64,000 nt of DNA from Bacteroidota bacterium (GTDB lineage Bacteria; Bacteroidota; Bacteroidia; Chitinophagales; Chitinophagaceae): NCBI GenBank assembly GCA_016868815.1, contig VGFQ01000002.1, forward strand, positions 310,001 through 374,000, given 5' to 3'. The notes under the pieces were generated by a model. The model saw only the letters and a list, made by a program, of their open reading frames with translations, was not told the origin of the DNA and did no database searches. Shown here one piece after another: positions 16,470 to 24,420 of this stretch. The stretch's first letter is position 1, and each line of letters begins with the position of its first letter. The translations under genes and the position numbers were made by a program.

Positions 16470-18146
16470 TCAACGCTGGCGAGCGAGAACGTAGCAGTCA
16501 GGGTGGATATCCAGTTTCCGCACGCCTCTCTCGATGGTCAACCTCTGTTCAGTGGTCGTGGGGTTCAGCCAGCGTTTTTGTTGGTTGTCCAATACTACGG
16601 CCACCGGGATATTGTATCCCGGCAGGCATTGCTGCCATTGGTAGATCAGCTGTCTGCCTTGTATCCTCCAGGATAGTACCGGAATCTGAGTGGTGGTTAG
16701 ATATTGTTGAAAGAGTTTTGACAAGTCGCGCCCGCATTGGCGGCTCCAGAAGCCTACAACTGCGGCATAGGTAACTGTCTGATGGCGGAAGGTGTCATTC
16801 ATCGCACGCAGCGCACGTCGGAACCGTTCGTCGTCGCGGAAGAGTTGCCGCATGTAGTGGATCATATTGCCTCCTTTGTAGTACATGTCGCCGGAGCCTT
16901 CATCATGGACGCCGTATTTTCCCACAATGGGGATGTCGTTGCGGATCAGCTTGCGTGTGCCTGCAACATAGGCGCTGCCTGCCTGCGGGCCTGACAGGCA
17001 TTGGGTAAAGAGGGTCTCAGAGTAGTTCGTGAAGCTTTCATGGACCCACATGTCGGCGATATCTTTGGAGGAGATGTTGTTCCCGAACCATTCATGGCCG
17101 CTTTCATGGACGAGGATGAAGTCCCATTTCAACCCCCATCCGGTACCCGACAGGTCGGTGCCCCGATACCCGTTGCGGAACCCATTGCCATAAGCGACAG
17201 CACTCTGGTGCTCCATGCCGAGGTGGGGTGATTGGACGAGCTTGTAGCCGTCGGCATAGAAAGGGTATGGCCCAAACCAATGTTCGAAGCAGCGCAGCAT
17301 GCCGGGTACCTGGGAGAACTGGGCCTTGGCGGAATCGATGTCGGTTTCCAGTACGTAGTAAGAGCAGTCCAGCGGCCCGGCCTCTCCGGCATATACCTCA
17401 TTCCACGACACATATTTCCCTATGTATGGTATGATGTTGTAGTTGTTGATAGGGTTCGTCACCGCCCATTGGTAGGTGACGCGGCCTCCTGTCTCGGGGT
17501 GGCGCCACCGCAGCCGGCCATTTGCGACAGCCGTTAAGGTGTCGGGGATGGTGATGGATAAGGAGGCGCTGTCGGGTTCATCGCTCTGATGGTCTTTGCA
17601 TGGATACCAGCTGCTGGCGCCCAGCCCCTGGCAGGCGACACTCATCCAGGGCCGGCCTTTTGTGTCTTTGGTAAAGATCCAGCCACCGTCCCATGGCGGT
17701 CGCCTGGCTACCCGGGGTTGGCCGGCATAAAAAATAGAGAGTCGTTGGAGCGTACCTTGGGCTGGTGCCTCCGGCCACAGCAAGTGCCAGACGTTGCCCT
17801 CCCTGCTGAAGGGCAGCTCGTGGCCATCCCAGAGCACCCTGTCGATGCGCATCGGCTCCTGCAGGTCGATCTGCATACGCTGTTCGGTTGTGAGCACGCG
17901 AAAGGTCAGATCAACCCTTCCTTGGATGTATCTCGACAGATAGTCCGGTTCGACATGGATGGCATAGTGTACCACATCCCACCAGGCACGTGCTTCGGTG
18001 ATGCTTCCCCGTAAGGTGTCGGCCCGAGTGAAGCCTTTCGCCTGCGATACGCAGGTGGCAGGGGCTAGCAGACAGGCCAGCAATGCTAGGAGCCGGCAGT
18101 CCATCGTGTGTCGCATCGCTGCTAGGAAGAGACGGTTGGTGCTCAT
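16470..18146 (-). CDS. M1 family zinc metallopeptidase (aminopeptidase N-like), secreted
   Basis: A secreted aminopeptidase of about 558 residues. The zinc site is HESGHEWFGN with the third ligand Glu in WVHESFTNYSE (HExxH-x18-E), and the exopeptidase loop reads GMEHQSAVAYG. The N-terminal beta domain is the usual M1 type. The signal peptide is LLALLACLLAPATCVSQ. I chose the ATG at 18146 because a promoter-like TACTTTG lies just upstream; ATGs at 18116 and 18104 would give a shorter n-region. The frame stays open to 18410, but that part overlaps the divergent peptide-binding gene. No C-terminal sorting domain is seen. Confidence 0.93.
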   Translation of the reverse strand: MSTNRLFLAAMRHTMDCRLLALLACLLAPATCVSQAKGFTRADTLRGSITEARAWWDVVHYAIHVEPDYLSRYIQGRVDLTFRVLTTEQRMQIDLQEPMRIDRVLWDGHELPFSREGNVWHLLWPEAPAQGTLQRLSIFYAGQPRVARRPPWDGGWIFTKDTKGRPWMSVACQGLGASSWYPCKDHQSDEPDSASLSITIPDTLTAVANGRLRWRHPETGGRVTYQWAVTNPINNYNIIPYIGKYVSWNEVYAGEAGPLDCSYYVLETDIDSAKAQFSQVPGMLRCFEHWFGPYPFYADGYKLVQSPHLGMEHQSAVAYGNGFRNGYRGTDLSGTGWGLKWDFILVHESGHEWFGNNISSKDIADMWVHESFTNYSETLFTQCLSGPQAGSAYVAGTRKLIRNDIPIVGKYGVHDEGSGDMYYKGGNMIHYMRQLFRDDERFRRALRAMNDTFRHQTVTYAAVVGFWSRQCGRDLSKLFQQYLTTTQIPVLSWRIQGRQLIYQWQQCLPGYNIPVAVVLDNQQKRWLNPTTTEQRLTIERGVRKLDIHPDCYVLARQR

Positions 18147-18150
18147 TGCG

Positions 18151-18158
18151 TATTTTTG
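18151..18158 (+). promoter_or_regulatory. -7 promoter element TATTTTTG before the peptide-binding lipoprotein
   Basis: The sequence reads TATTTTTG-GCC-GTG, a full TAnnTTTG match 3 nt before the GTG start. It lies in the very short divergent region shared with the M1 peptidase gene. Confidence 0.45.
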
Positions 18159-18161
18159 GCC

Positions 18162-19784
18162 GTGCCACAAAGTAGGATTATTTTCCTCTCCCTTTGGCTG
18201 CTCACTAGCTGTGCAGACCGCGACGCCAAGAGACATTCCATCTTCCGCTACAACCAGCCAGAAGGCATAGCCACCCTCGATCCTGCCTTCGCGAAAAATC
18301 AGGCTGTCATCTGGGCCACCCACCAGCTCTTCAACAGCCTGACGGAAGTGCATCCGACGCGCGGCATCATCCCATCGCTGGCGAAGGGGTGGTCTGTCTC
18401 GGCAGACCATCTAACCTATACCTTTCTCCTGCGTCGAGATGTCTATTTTCACGACCATCCTGCCTTCTCCGGCGGTAAAGGTCGGCAGATGATCGCTGCG
18501 GATGTTGCCTACTCATTGCGGCGGATCGTGGACCCTGCCACGGCCAGCCCGGGGGGCTGGATCTTCCACGGCCGTGTCGATCGCCAGCGACCTTTCTCAG
18601 CCATCAACGACAGTACGTTCATCCTGCGGCTGGCCCAGCCATTTCCCCCAATCCTGGGGATACTCAGCATGCAGTACTGCTCCATTGTGCCGAAGGAGGT
18701 GGTAGAGATGATGGGCCGTGACTTTGGCCGTCACCCCTGCGGTACCGGACCTTTCCGGTTTGGCCAGTGGGAAGAAGGGCTTGCCCTGATCTTTTATCAG
18801 CACCCCCGTTATTTTGAGCGCGACTCGGCCGGCCGGCGACTGCCATACCTCGACGCCGTAAAAGTATCGTTCCTGGATAACAAGGCAGCGGAATTCCTCG
18901 AGTTCCGACAGGGCCGGCTCGACTTTGTCAACGACATCGACGCCAATTTTAAAGATGAGATCCTGAGCCTTAACGGAGATCTAAAAGCAGAATGGGAAGG
19001 GCGCATCATCCTGCAAAAGCAACCGTACATGAACACCGAGTACTTGGGCGTCCTGCAGGATACGTCCAGCCCACTGCTGCGCACATCCCCGCTGCGCCAG
19101 CGGACACTTAGGCTTGCCATGAGCCATGCCATTGACCGGCAGAAGATGATCCTCTACCTGCGCAACTCCATTGGCGTTCCCGCCATCAACGGCTTCGTAC
19201 CCTATGGACTGCCAGGATTCGACAGCGCGCGTCCTAAAGGCCATGTCTACGACCCTGTTCTGGCCCGACAGCTCCTGGTGGAAGCCGGCTACCCGGGCGG
19301 CCGGGGCCTGCAACCTTTTACGCTCTATACCATCCCCATCTATGCAGAGATGGGTGCTTTTGTGGCCCGTCAACTGGAAGAGATAGGCATCCTCGTCCGC
19401 GTCGAGGCAATGCAGCGCGGAAGCTTGCTAGAGCGCATCGCCAAGCAGCAGGCACTCTTCTTTCGGGGCAGCTGGATTGCAGACTACCCCGATGCCGAGA
19501 ACTACCTCAGTGTCTTCTATGGGCCTAACCCCGCCCCGCCCAATTACACCCGTACCAGCCTGCCCGCCTTCGACCTGCTCTATCAAAAAGCACTGCTGGA
19601 GACGGTGGACACAGCCCGCTATGCCATCTATCGTAGGATGGACCAGATGGTCATCGACCAGGCATCTGTCATCCCCCTTTGGTACGACATGGTCATTCGA
19701 TTGGTTCGTCCCGATGTGTTAGGTTTTCATCCCAACGCGCTGAACCTGCTAGAGCTCAGGACCGTGCAGGTCCCGAGCCGGTGA
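18162..19784 (+). CDS. ABC transporter substrate-binding lipoprotein, family 5 (peptide/nickel type)
   Basis: A solute-binding protein of the DppA/OppA type. The start is probably the GTG at 18162 (alternatively a TTG at 18156). A short hydrophobic signal ends in the lipobox LLTSC, so the protein should be lipid-anchored. Family patterns are LDPAFAKNQA near the N-terminus, the Y-T-F-x-L-R-x-D-V-x-F-H-D opening of the SBP_bac_5 core, AADVAYSLRRIVDP and CGTGPFRF. The length of 540 residues is normal. No permease or ATPase genes are adjacent, so the partner transporter must be elsewhere. It is divergent from the M1 peptidase, and together they could cleave and import peptides, which is only an inference. 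Confidence 0.9.
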   Translation: MPQSRIIFLSLWLLTSCADRDAKRHSIFRYNQPEGIATLDPAFAKNQAVIWATHQLFNSLTEVHPTRGIIPSLAKGWSVSADHLTYTFLLRRDVYFHDHPAFSGGKGRQMIAADVAYSLRRIVDPATASPGGWIFHGRVDRQRPFSAINDSTFILRLAQPFPPILGILSMQYCSIVPKEVVEMMGRDFGRHPCGTGPFRFGQWEEGLALIFYQHPRYFERDSAGRRLPYLDAVKVSFLDNKAAEFLEFRQGRLDFVNDIDANFKDEILSLNGDLKAEWEGRIILQKQPYMNTEYLGVLQDTSSPLLRTSPLRQRTLRLAMSHAIDRQKMILYLRNSIGVPAINGFVPYGLPGFDSARPKGHVYDPVLARQLLVEAGYPGGRGLQPFTLYTIPIYAEMGAFVARQLEEIGILVRVEAMQRGSLLERIAKQQALFFRGSWIADYPDAENYLSVFYGPNPAPPNYTRTSLPAFDLLYQKALLETVDTARYAIYRRMDQMVIDQASVIPLWYDMVIRLVRPDVLGFHPNALNLLELRTVQVPSR

Positions 19785-19799
19785 TGATGGGAAAAAGTG

Positions 19800-21341
19800 T
19801 CAGCCCCTGGATCCTTGCAAGACAGCCATGGCAGCATTATGCCCAGGGATGCCGCTGACACCACCGCCACGCAGGGCACTGGAGCCGCAGAGGAGGATGC
19901 GGGGATCGTCTGTCTCCACACCCCAGACACCCTTTTGCCGCTGCTCCAGGAAGGGTAAGCTCAGGTCTGAATGGAAGATATTACCGCGCGGCAGCCCAAG
20001 GATGGCTTCCAACTCGTGGGGGGTGAGGATTTCAACACATGGCGCTCCATTGGGCATCCGCGCCAGGCAGGATTCGATGGGGTCTATAAGGTAGTCGTTC
20101 AAAGCGGCAAACGTACTCTCACAGACCTGCTGCCCCATCGCTGCATGGCCTCTGTCAAAAATCTTCGCTGGGGTATGCAGGACGAATATGGTCAAGGCAT
20201 GCATGCCACGCTCTTGCAGGGATTTACTTAGGATGGTAGGGTCGGTGAGTGAATGGCAATACATCTCAAAGGGTAAGACCCTAGGGAGCTTTCCTTCCTC
20301 GCTTTCCTGAAAGGCATCCTCCAGTTGCCTGAAGCTTTCCTGTATGTGCAGCGTGCCCGCCAATGCGATGCTTGGGTCGACACCCGACCGGAAACGGGGA
20401 AGTTTTTCGAGGAGGATGTTGATTTTGGTCTGGCAGCCTTCACGGGCAGGGGTGGATGGCAGGCCCCGCAGCGCCGCGAGGACTGGCTGTGCTGCATTGC
20501 AGAGCAACTGCTTGGCTTTGTAAGAGGTGCCGTCTGCCGTGGCTAACTCGACACCTGCCTTTCCGAGGCTCAGGTCTGTCACGCGGGCATCTGTGAGGAT
20601 CTTAACTTCGTTGGCCATGGCTACCCGCTTGAGTTCGTCGATCAGCTGCTGCATCCCGCCTACCGGGACCTTCCACTCTCCCATGCCATTGCCGATGACA
20701 TGGTATAGCAGACAGCGGTTGGCTTGTAAATCATAGGCAGAAGTGTGCGTGCCAATCATGGCGTCGGTGAGGATCACCCCCCTTACGAGGTCTGATTGAA
20801 ATTTTTCGACCAGTGCTTCACCGATCGGCTGTTCAAACATCATCCGCCAGACCTCATCCATGCCCATAAGATTTCGTAAGTCTGTGCGCGATTGCAAGGG
20901 ACTCAGCAACGTAGGAGCCAACTTTTTGGCCATCTGTTGTAAGTCATGGTAAAAATTCCGCCACTGCAGGGCTTCCTTCTTTTCTCCGGTCAGCCGCTCG
21001 AAGGAGGCTTCCGTTTCTGCGTCCCACTTACGAGCGATGTGCAGGCCTTCATGTCTTCCTTCTGCGACATAAGGCGTATAAGACGACATGGACCTTGAGC
21101 GGACGGGCACCTTCAGCCCCAGGTCGCACATGATTGTGTCTGGAAACAGAGAGAGCAGATAGGCATAGCGGGACAGCCGTACATCGTACCCATCAAAGGG
21201 GCATGCACTGATACTGGCACCCCCTATATTCTGACTCGCCTCCAGGACCACCACCTTTTTCCCGGCCATGCCCAGATAGCAGGCAGCCACCAGGCCATTG
21301 TGGCCGGCACCTATAATAGCAACATCATAGCGGATTGCCAT
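19800..21341 (-). CDS. FAD-dependent oxidoreductase, phytoene dehydrogenase/PYROXD2-like
   Basis: A flavoprotein of about 513 residues. It starts MAIRYDVAIIGAGHNGLVAA with the dinucleotide-binding GxGxxG and then VVVLEASQNIGGASIS, the pattern of the CrtI/PYROXD2 branch of amine-oxidase-like flavoproteins. The C-terminus carries RILLCGSSALRGGGVSGIPGHNAA, the second FAD-binding motif. Carotenoid genes are not adjacent, and PYROXD2-like members have no established bacterial reaction, so the substrate is unknown. The ATG at 21341 is chosen over one 13 codons upstream. It converges with the peptide-binding gene across 15 bp. Confidence 0.87.
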   Translation of the reverse strand: MAIRYDVAIIGAGHNGLVAACYLGMAGKKVVVLEASQNIGGASISACPFDGYDVRLSRYAYLLSLFPDTIMCDLGLKVPVRSRSMSSYTPYVAEGRHEGLHIARKWDAETEASFERLTGEKKEALQWRNFYHDLQQMAKKLAPTLLSPLQSRTDLRNLMGMDEVWRMMFEQPIGEALVEKFQSDLVRGVILTDAMIGTHTSAYDLQANRCLLYHVIGNGMGEWKVPVGGMQQLIDELKRVAMANEVKILTDARVTDLSLGKAGVELATADGTSYKAKQLLCNAAQPVLAALRGLPSTPAREGCQTKINILLEKLPRFRSGVDPSIALAGTLHIQESFRQLEDAFQESEEGKLPRVLPFEMYCHSLTDPTILSKSLQERGMHALTIFVLHTPAKIFDRGHAAMGQQVCESTFAALNDYLIDPIESCLARMPNGAPCVEILTPHELEAILGLPRGNIFHSDLSLPFLEQRQKGVWGVETDDPRILLCGSSALRGGGVSGIPGHNAAMAVLQGSRG

Positions 21342-21420
21342 GTCTAGAAGGGACCACTCTGCATAAGCAGCTGAAGGCAACTGGAGAAAGGGCCATAAAC
21401 AGTGCCTAATCTACAGAATT

Positions 21421-22062
21421 CTATTTCTTACTTACAAATATCTTTTCAAATTTTTCCAGCTTCGGGCGGATGACGAAATAACAGTAAGGCTGGTTGCGGT
21501 TGTTACGGTAATAGTCCTGATGGTATGACTCTGCCCGATAGAAGTTCAATAACGGCTCGATGCCGGTGACGACCGGCTTGCCAAAGGTGTTTGTCTTGTT
21601 TAGTTCGTCGCGGTAATGCTCCGCTTTCTGCCTTTGTTCTTCTGAATGGTAGAACACGACGCTCCGGTATTGGGGGCCTACGTCGTTACCCTGGCGGTCG
21701 GCCGTCGTAGGGTCATGCGTCTGCCAGAATACTTCCAGCAATTTGTCCACACTTACCTTGGAAGGGTCGTAGACGAGCTGACATACCTCCACATGGCCGG
21801 TATTTTTTTCACAGACCTGCTCATAGGTGGGATTGGCTACGTGGCCTCCGCTATAACCACTGACGACACTCAGCACCCCATCCACCTGCTGGAAGATGGC
21901 TTCTGTGCACCAAAAACATCCTGAACCAAAGGTGATCGTATCTTTTTGCATAGTAGGGGAGTAGACAGTGTGGGAGAGGCTGGCAGCCATCGGAGCCTCC
22001 CGCTGTGCGCAGGAGGTGGCGAGCACGAAGGCCAGGAAGGGAAGGTGAGTCATGGGATGCAT
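21421..22062 (-). CDS. msrA: Peptide-methionine (S)-S-oxide reductase, probably lipid-anchored
   Basis: Reduces methionine S-sulfoxide in proteins. The catalytic motif GCFWCTE is present (first Cys nucleophilic), followed by VVSGYSGG, GHVEVCQLVYDP and FWQTHDPTTADRQGNDVGPQYRS. These are all diagnostic of MsrA; there is no fused MsrB domain. Starting from M-H-P-M-T-H-L the N-terminus is hydrophobic and ends in a lipobox-like ATSC, so this form is probably exported and lipid-anchored. A start at 22053 is also possible. It lies on the minus strand, 79 bp upstream of the FAD oxidoreductase. Confidence 0.94.
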   Translation of the reverse strand: MHPMTHLPFLAFVLATSCAQREAPMAASLSHTVYSPTMQKDTITFGSGCFWCTEAIFQQVDGVLSVVSGYSGGHVANPTYEQVCEKNTGHVEVCQLVYDPSKVSVDKLLEVFWQTHDPTTADRQGNDVGPQYRSVVFYHSEEQRQKAEHYRDELNKTNTFGKPVVTGIEPLLNFYRAESYHQDYYRNNRNQPYCYFVIRPKLEKFEKIFVSKK

Positions 22063-22166
22063 GCAGGCAGTATATTTGAGTGCAAATGTCGGGTGACAGC
22101 GTATCATGACAATCAATGCCACCCGAAACAGCGCATGCATGCTGCCGGTACACAATATTTTAACAA

Positions 22167-22174
22167 TACTTTTG
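22167..22174 (+). promoter_or_regulatory. -7 promoter element TACTTTTG upstream of mutS2
   Basis: Exact TAnnTTTG match 75 nt before the mutS2 ATG, in the AT-rich divergent region with msrA. It predicts an untranslated leader of about 70 nt. Confidence 0.4.
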
Positions 22175-22249
22175 TGATTCTGTTGGGTTTGAGACGAAAT
22201 AATTCTACCAGCCAGACGCCATCCGGCGGCATTTTCCTCTTCTGCACTT

Positions 22250-24376
22250 ATGAAATGGTTCCCGGAATCAGCACTTGTTCAGCTCGAGTTGGATAAAGTC
22301 ATCGAGTTGTTGGCAGTCCATGCCCGCTCCGAATACGCCATCGGCAAATGCCAATCACTCCACATCCATACCCGCCGGGACGTGATCGTGCACGAGCTTT
22401 CCCAGGCGGAAGCCTACCGCCTCCTGCTGCAGTCGGGCCAGTCATTCCCCAACGATGTCTTACTCAACATACATAGGGAGCTCCGGCTGCTGGGCATCCC
22501 GGGGGCGGTGCTGACGGGGGAAGACTTTATCCAAGTAAGAAGTCTGGCAGAAGCCATGGGGCAGGTCTTTCGATGGTTTGACATAGACCGCAGGGATGCA
22601 TGGCCCATGCTGTATGCCGTCATCGCGCACACCCCCTATGAGAAGTCGATAGCCGCCCAGATCGACGCGGTGCTGGATGCCGCTGGGCAGGTACACGACC
22701 ATGCCTCTGTCGCCCTCGAACGGATCCGGGCCTCGCTGCACCGAAAGCGGCAAGAGCTGCGCCGCTCTTTTGACCGCATCCTGCAGAAGCTGCAGAAGGC
22801 CGGCTATGTAGCCGATATCGAAGAAGCATTTCTGAACGGCAGGAGGGTCGTAGCCATCCACGCCGAGCACAAACGACAGGTCAAAGGCATCCTGCACGGC
22901 GAGAGCGATACCCGCCGCACCTCTTTTGTAGAGCCTTCTGAAACCATCGACCTGAACAATGACGTCTATTCGCTGGAAAATGAGGAGCGCGCTGAAGTGT
23001 ATCGCATCCTCCGGGAGCTGACCTGCACTCTGTCGGGCCATGCCCCCCTGCTCCTGCAATACCACGACATCCTGGGGGAATACGACTTCATCCGGGCCAA
23101 GGCAAAGCTGGCACTCGATATGGATGCCTGCATGCCGCAGGTGGCAGACCGCTCCGGCGTGCATTTGATCCGCGCCTTCCACCCGCTACTCCTGGTGTAC
23201 CACCGTCGGCTGCAGAAACCCGTCGTGCCCGTCGACCTGCAGCTCGACGAGCGGCAGCGCATCCTCGTCATCTCGGGCCCGAATGCAGGGGGCAAGACGG
23301 TGGCCATGAAGACGGTCGGACTGCTGCAGCTGATGGTACAAGCGGGCCTGCTGGTGCCTGCCCATCCAGACTCTCGCTTTGGCATCTACAAGCAGCTCAT
23401 GATCCATATGGGCGATACGCAAAGCCTGGAATTTGAACTCAGCACCTACAGCTCCCACCTGCGGAATATTCGGCAACTGCTGGAGCAAGCCAATGGCAGG
23501 ACCCTCTTCTTCATTGATGAACTGGGCAGCGGGAGCGACCCCGGCCTAGGGGGCGCCTTCGCAGAAGTCTTTTTGCAAGAGCTCGTCCGCCGCCATGCCA
23601 TGGGCATCGTCACGACCCACTACCTCAACCTCAAGGTCATGGCCGGCAAAACCCCCGGCATCGTCAATGCCGCCATGGCCTTCGACGAGCATCGCTTGCT
23701 GCCGCTGTATCGGCTCAATATCGGCAAGCCCGGCAGCTCCTATACCTTCTCCATCGCCGAACGCATCGGCCTCGAGCCCAGGCTCATCCAAAGGGCACGC
23801 GAGCTTGTAGATGAGGGCCATGTCAGGCTCGATAAACTTCTGAACCGTACCGAACAAGACCTGCGTCGCATCTCAGAGCGGGAGAAAGAGCTCGAGCGAC
23901 TAGTAAAGAAAAATGAGGCCTTGCAGAAAGAGATGACCCGGGTGATGGACAGGGAAAAGCACCGCCAGGAAGTAGAGCTCCTCAAAGAGCGCAATCGCCT
24001 CTCAGAGGAACGCCTGGCCTGGCTCAAAGACATGGAACGCAAGCTCCGGCAGCTGGTGTCTGACTGGCGCCGCACCCGCGACACCGATCAGCGCGGAGAA
24101 ATCATGAAACGCCTGCAGGCCTTGCTATCCGTCCAACAAGAGCGACAGGTCACGGATAAAGTCAAGAAGAAGCTAGATGCCCGGTATGAAGAGACGGGCC
24201 AGGCCCCGAAGGTGGGTGAGCCAGTGTTGATGCGGAAAAACAACAAAGTAGGCTTGCTGTTGGAGATCCGAGGTAAAAATGCAATCGTCCAGCTGGGGGC
24301 CATGCCGTTGACCGTAGCGTGCCAAGACCTGGTGGCGGTACGCATTAAGCCGCCCCCCGAGCCTGCCGCAGATTGA
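22250..24376 (+). CDS. mutS2: MutS2-type endonuclease/ATPase lacking an Smr domain
   Basis: A MutS-family ATPase of 708 residues. The N-terminal clamp and lever regions are followed by the ATPase core with Walker A SGPNAGGKT (about residues 342-350) and Walker B LFFIDELGSGSDPGLGGAF. A long charged coiled coil (about 520-640) is then typical of MutS2 after the core. In Bacillus-type MutS2 about 70-80 further residues form the Smr nuclease domain. Here the protein stops after a KOW-like segment (VGEPVLMRKNNKVGLLLE) with no Smr motif. It may act in ribosome rescue or in suppressing recombination. Its end overlaps an open frame of the quinoprotein gene. Confidence 0.92.
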   Translation: MKWFPESALVQLELDKVIELLAVHARSEYAIGKCQSLHIHTRRDVIVHELSQAEAYRLLLQSGQSFPNDVLLNIHRELRLLGIPGAVLTGEDFIQVRSLAEAMGQVFRWFDIDRRDAWPMLYAVIAHTPYEKSIAAQIDAVLDAAGQVHDHASVALERIRASLHRKRQELRRSFDRILQKLQKAGYVADIEEAFLNGRRVVAIHAEHKRQVKGILHGESDTRRTSFVEPSETIDLNNDVYSLENEERAEVYRILRELTCTLSGHAPLLLQYHDILGEYDFIRAKAKLALDMDACMPQVADRSGVHLIRAFHPLLLVYHRRLQKPVVPVDLQLDERQRILVISGPNAGGKTVAMKTVGLLQLMVQAGLLVPAHPDSRFGIYKQLMIHMGDTQSLEFELSTYSSHLRNIRQLLEQANGRTLFFIDELGSGSDPGLGGAFAEVFLQELVRRHAMGIVTTHYLNLKVMAGKTPGIVNAAMAFDEHRLLPLYRLNIGKPGSSYTFSIAERIGLEPRLIQRARELVDEGHVRLDKLLNRTEQDLRRISEREKELERLVKKNEALQKEMTRVMDREKHRQEVELLKERNRLSEERLAWLKDMERKLRQLVSDWRRTRDTDQRGEIMKRLQALLSVQQERQVTDKVKKKLDARYEETGQAPKVGEPVLMRKNNKVGLLLEIRGKNAIVQLGAMPLTVACQDLVAVRIKPPPEPAAD

Positions 24377-24420
24377 ATATACCCTGGCAGCATACTCCGC
24401 ATAATGACTTACTTTCACCC

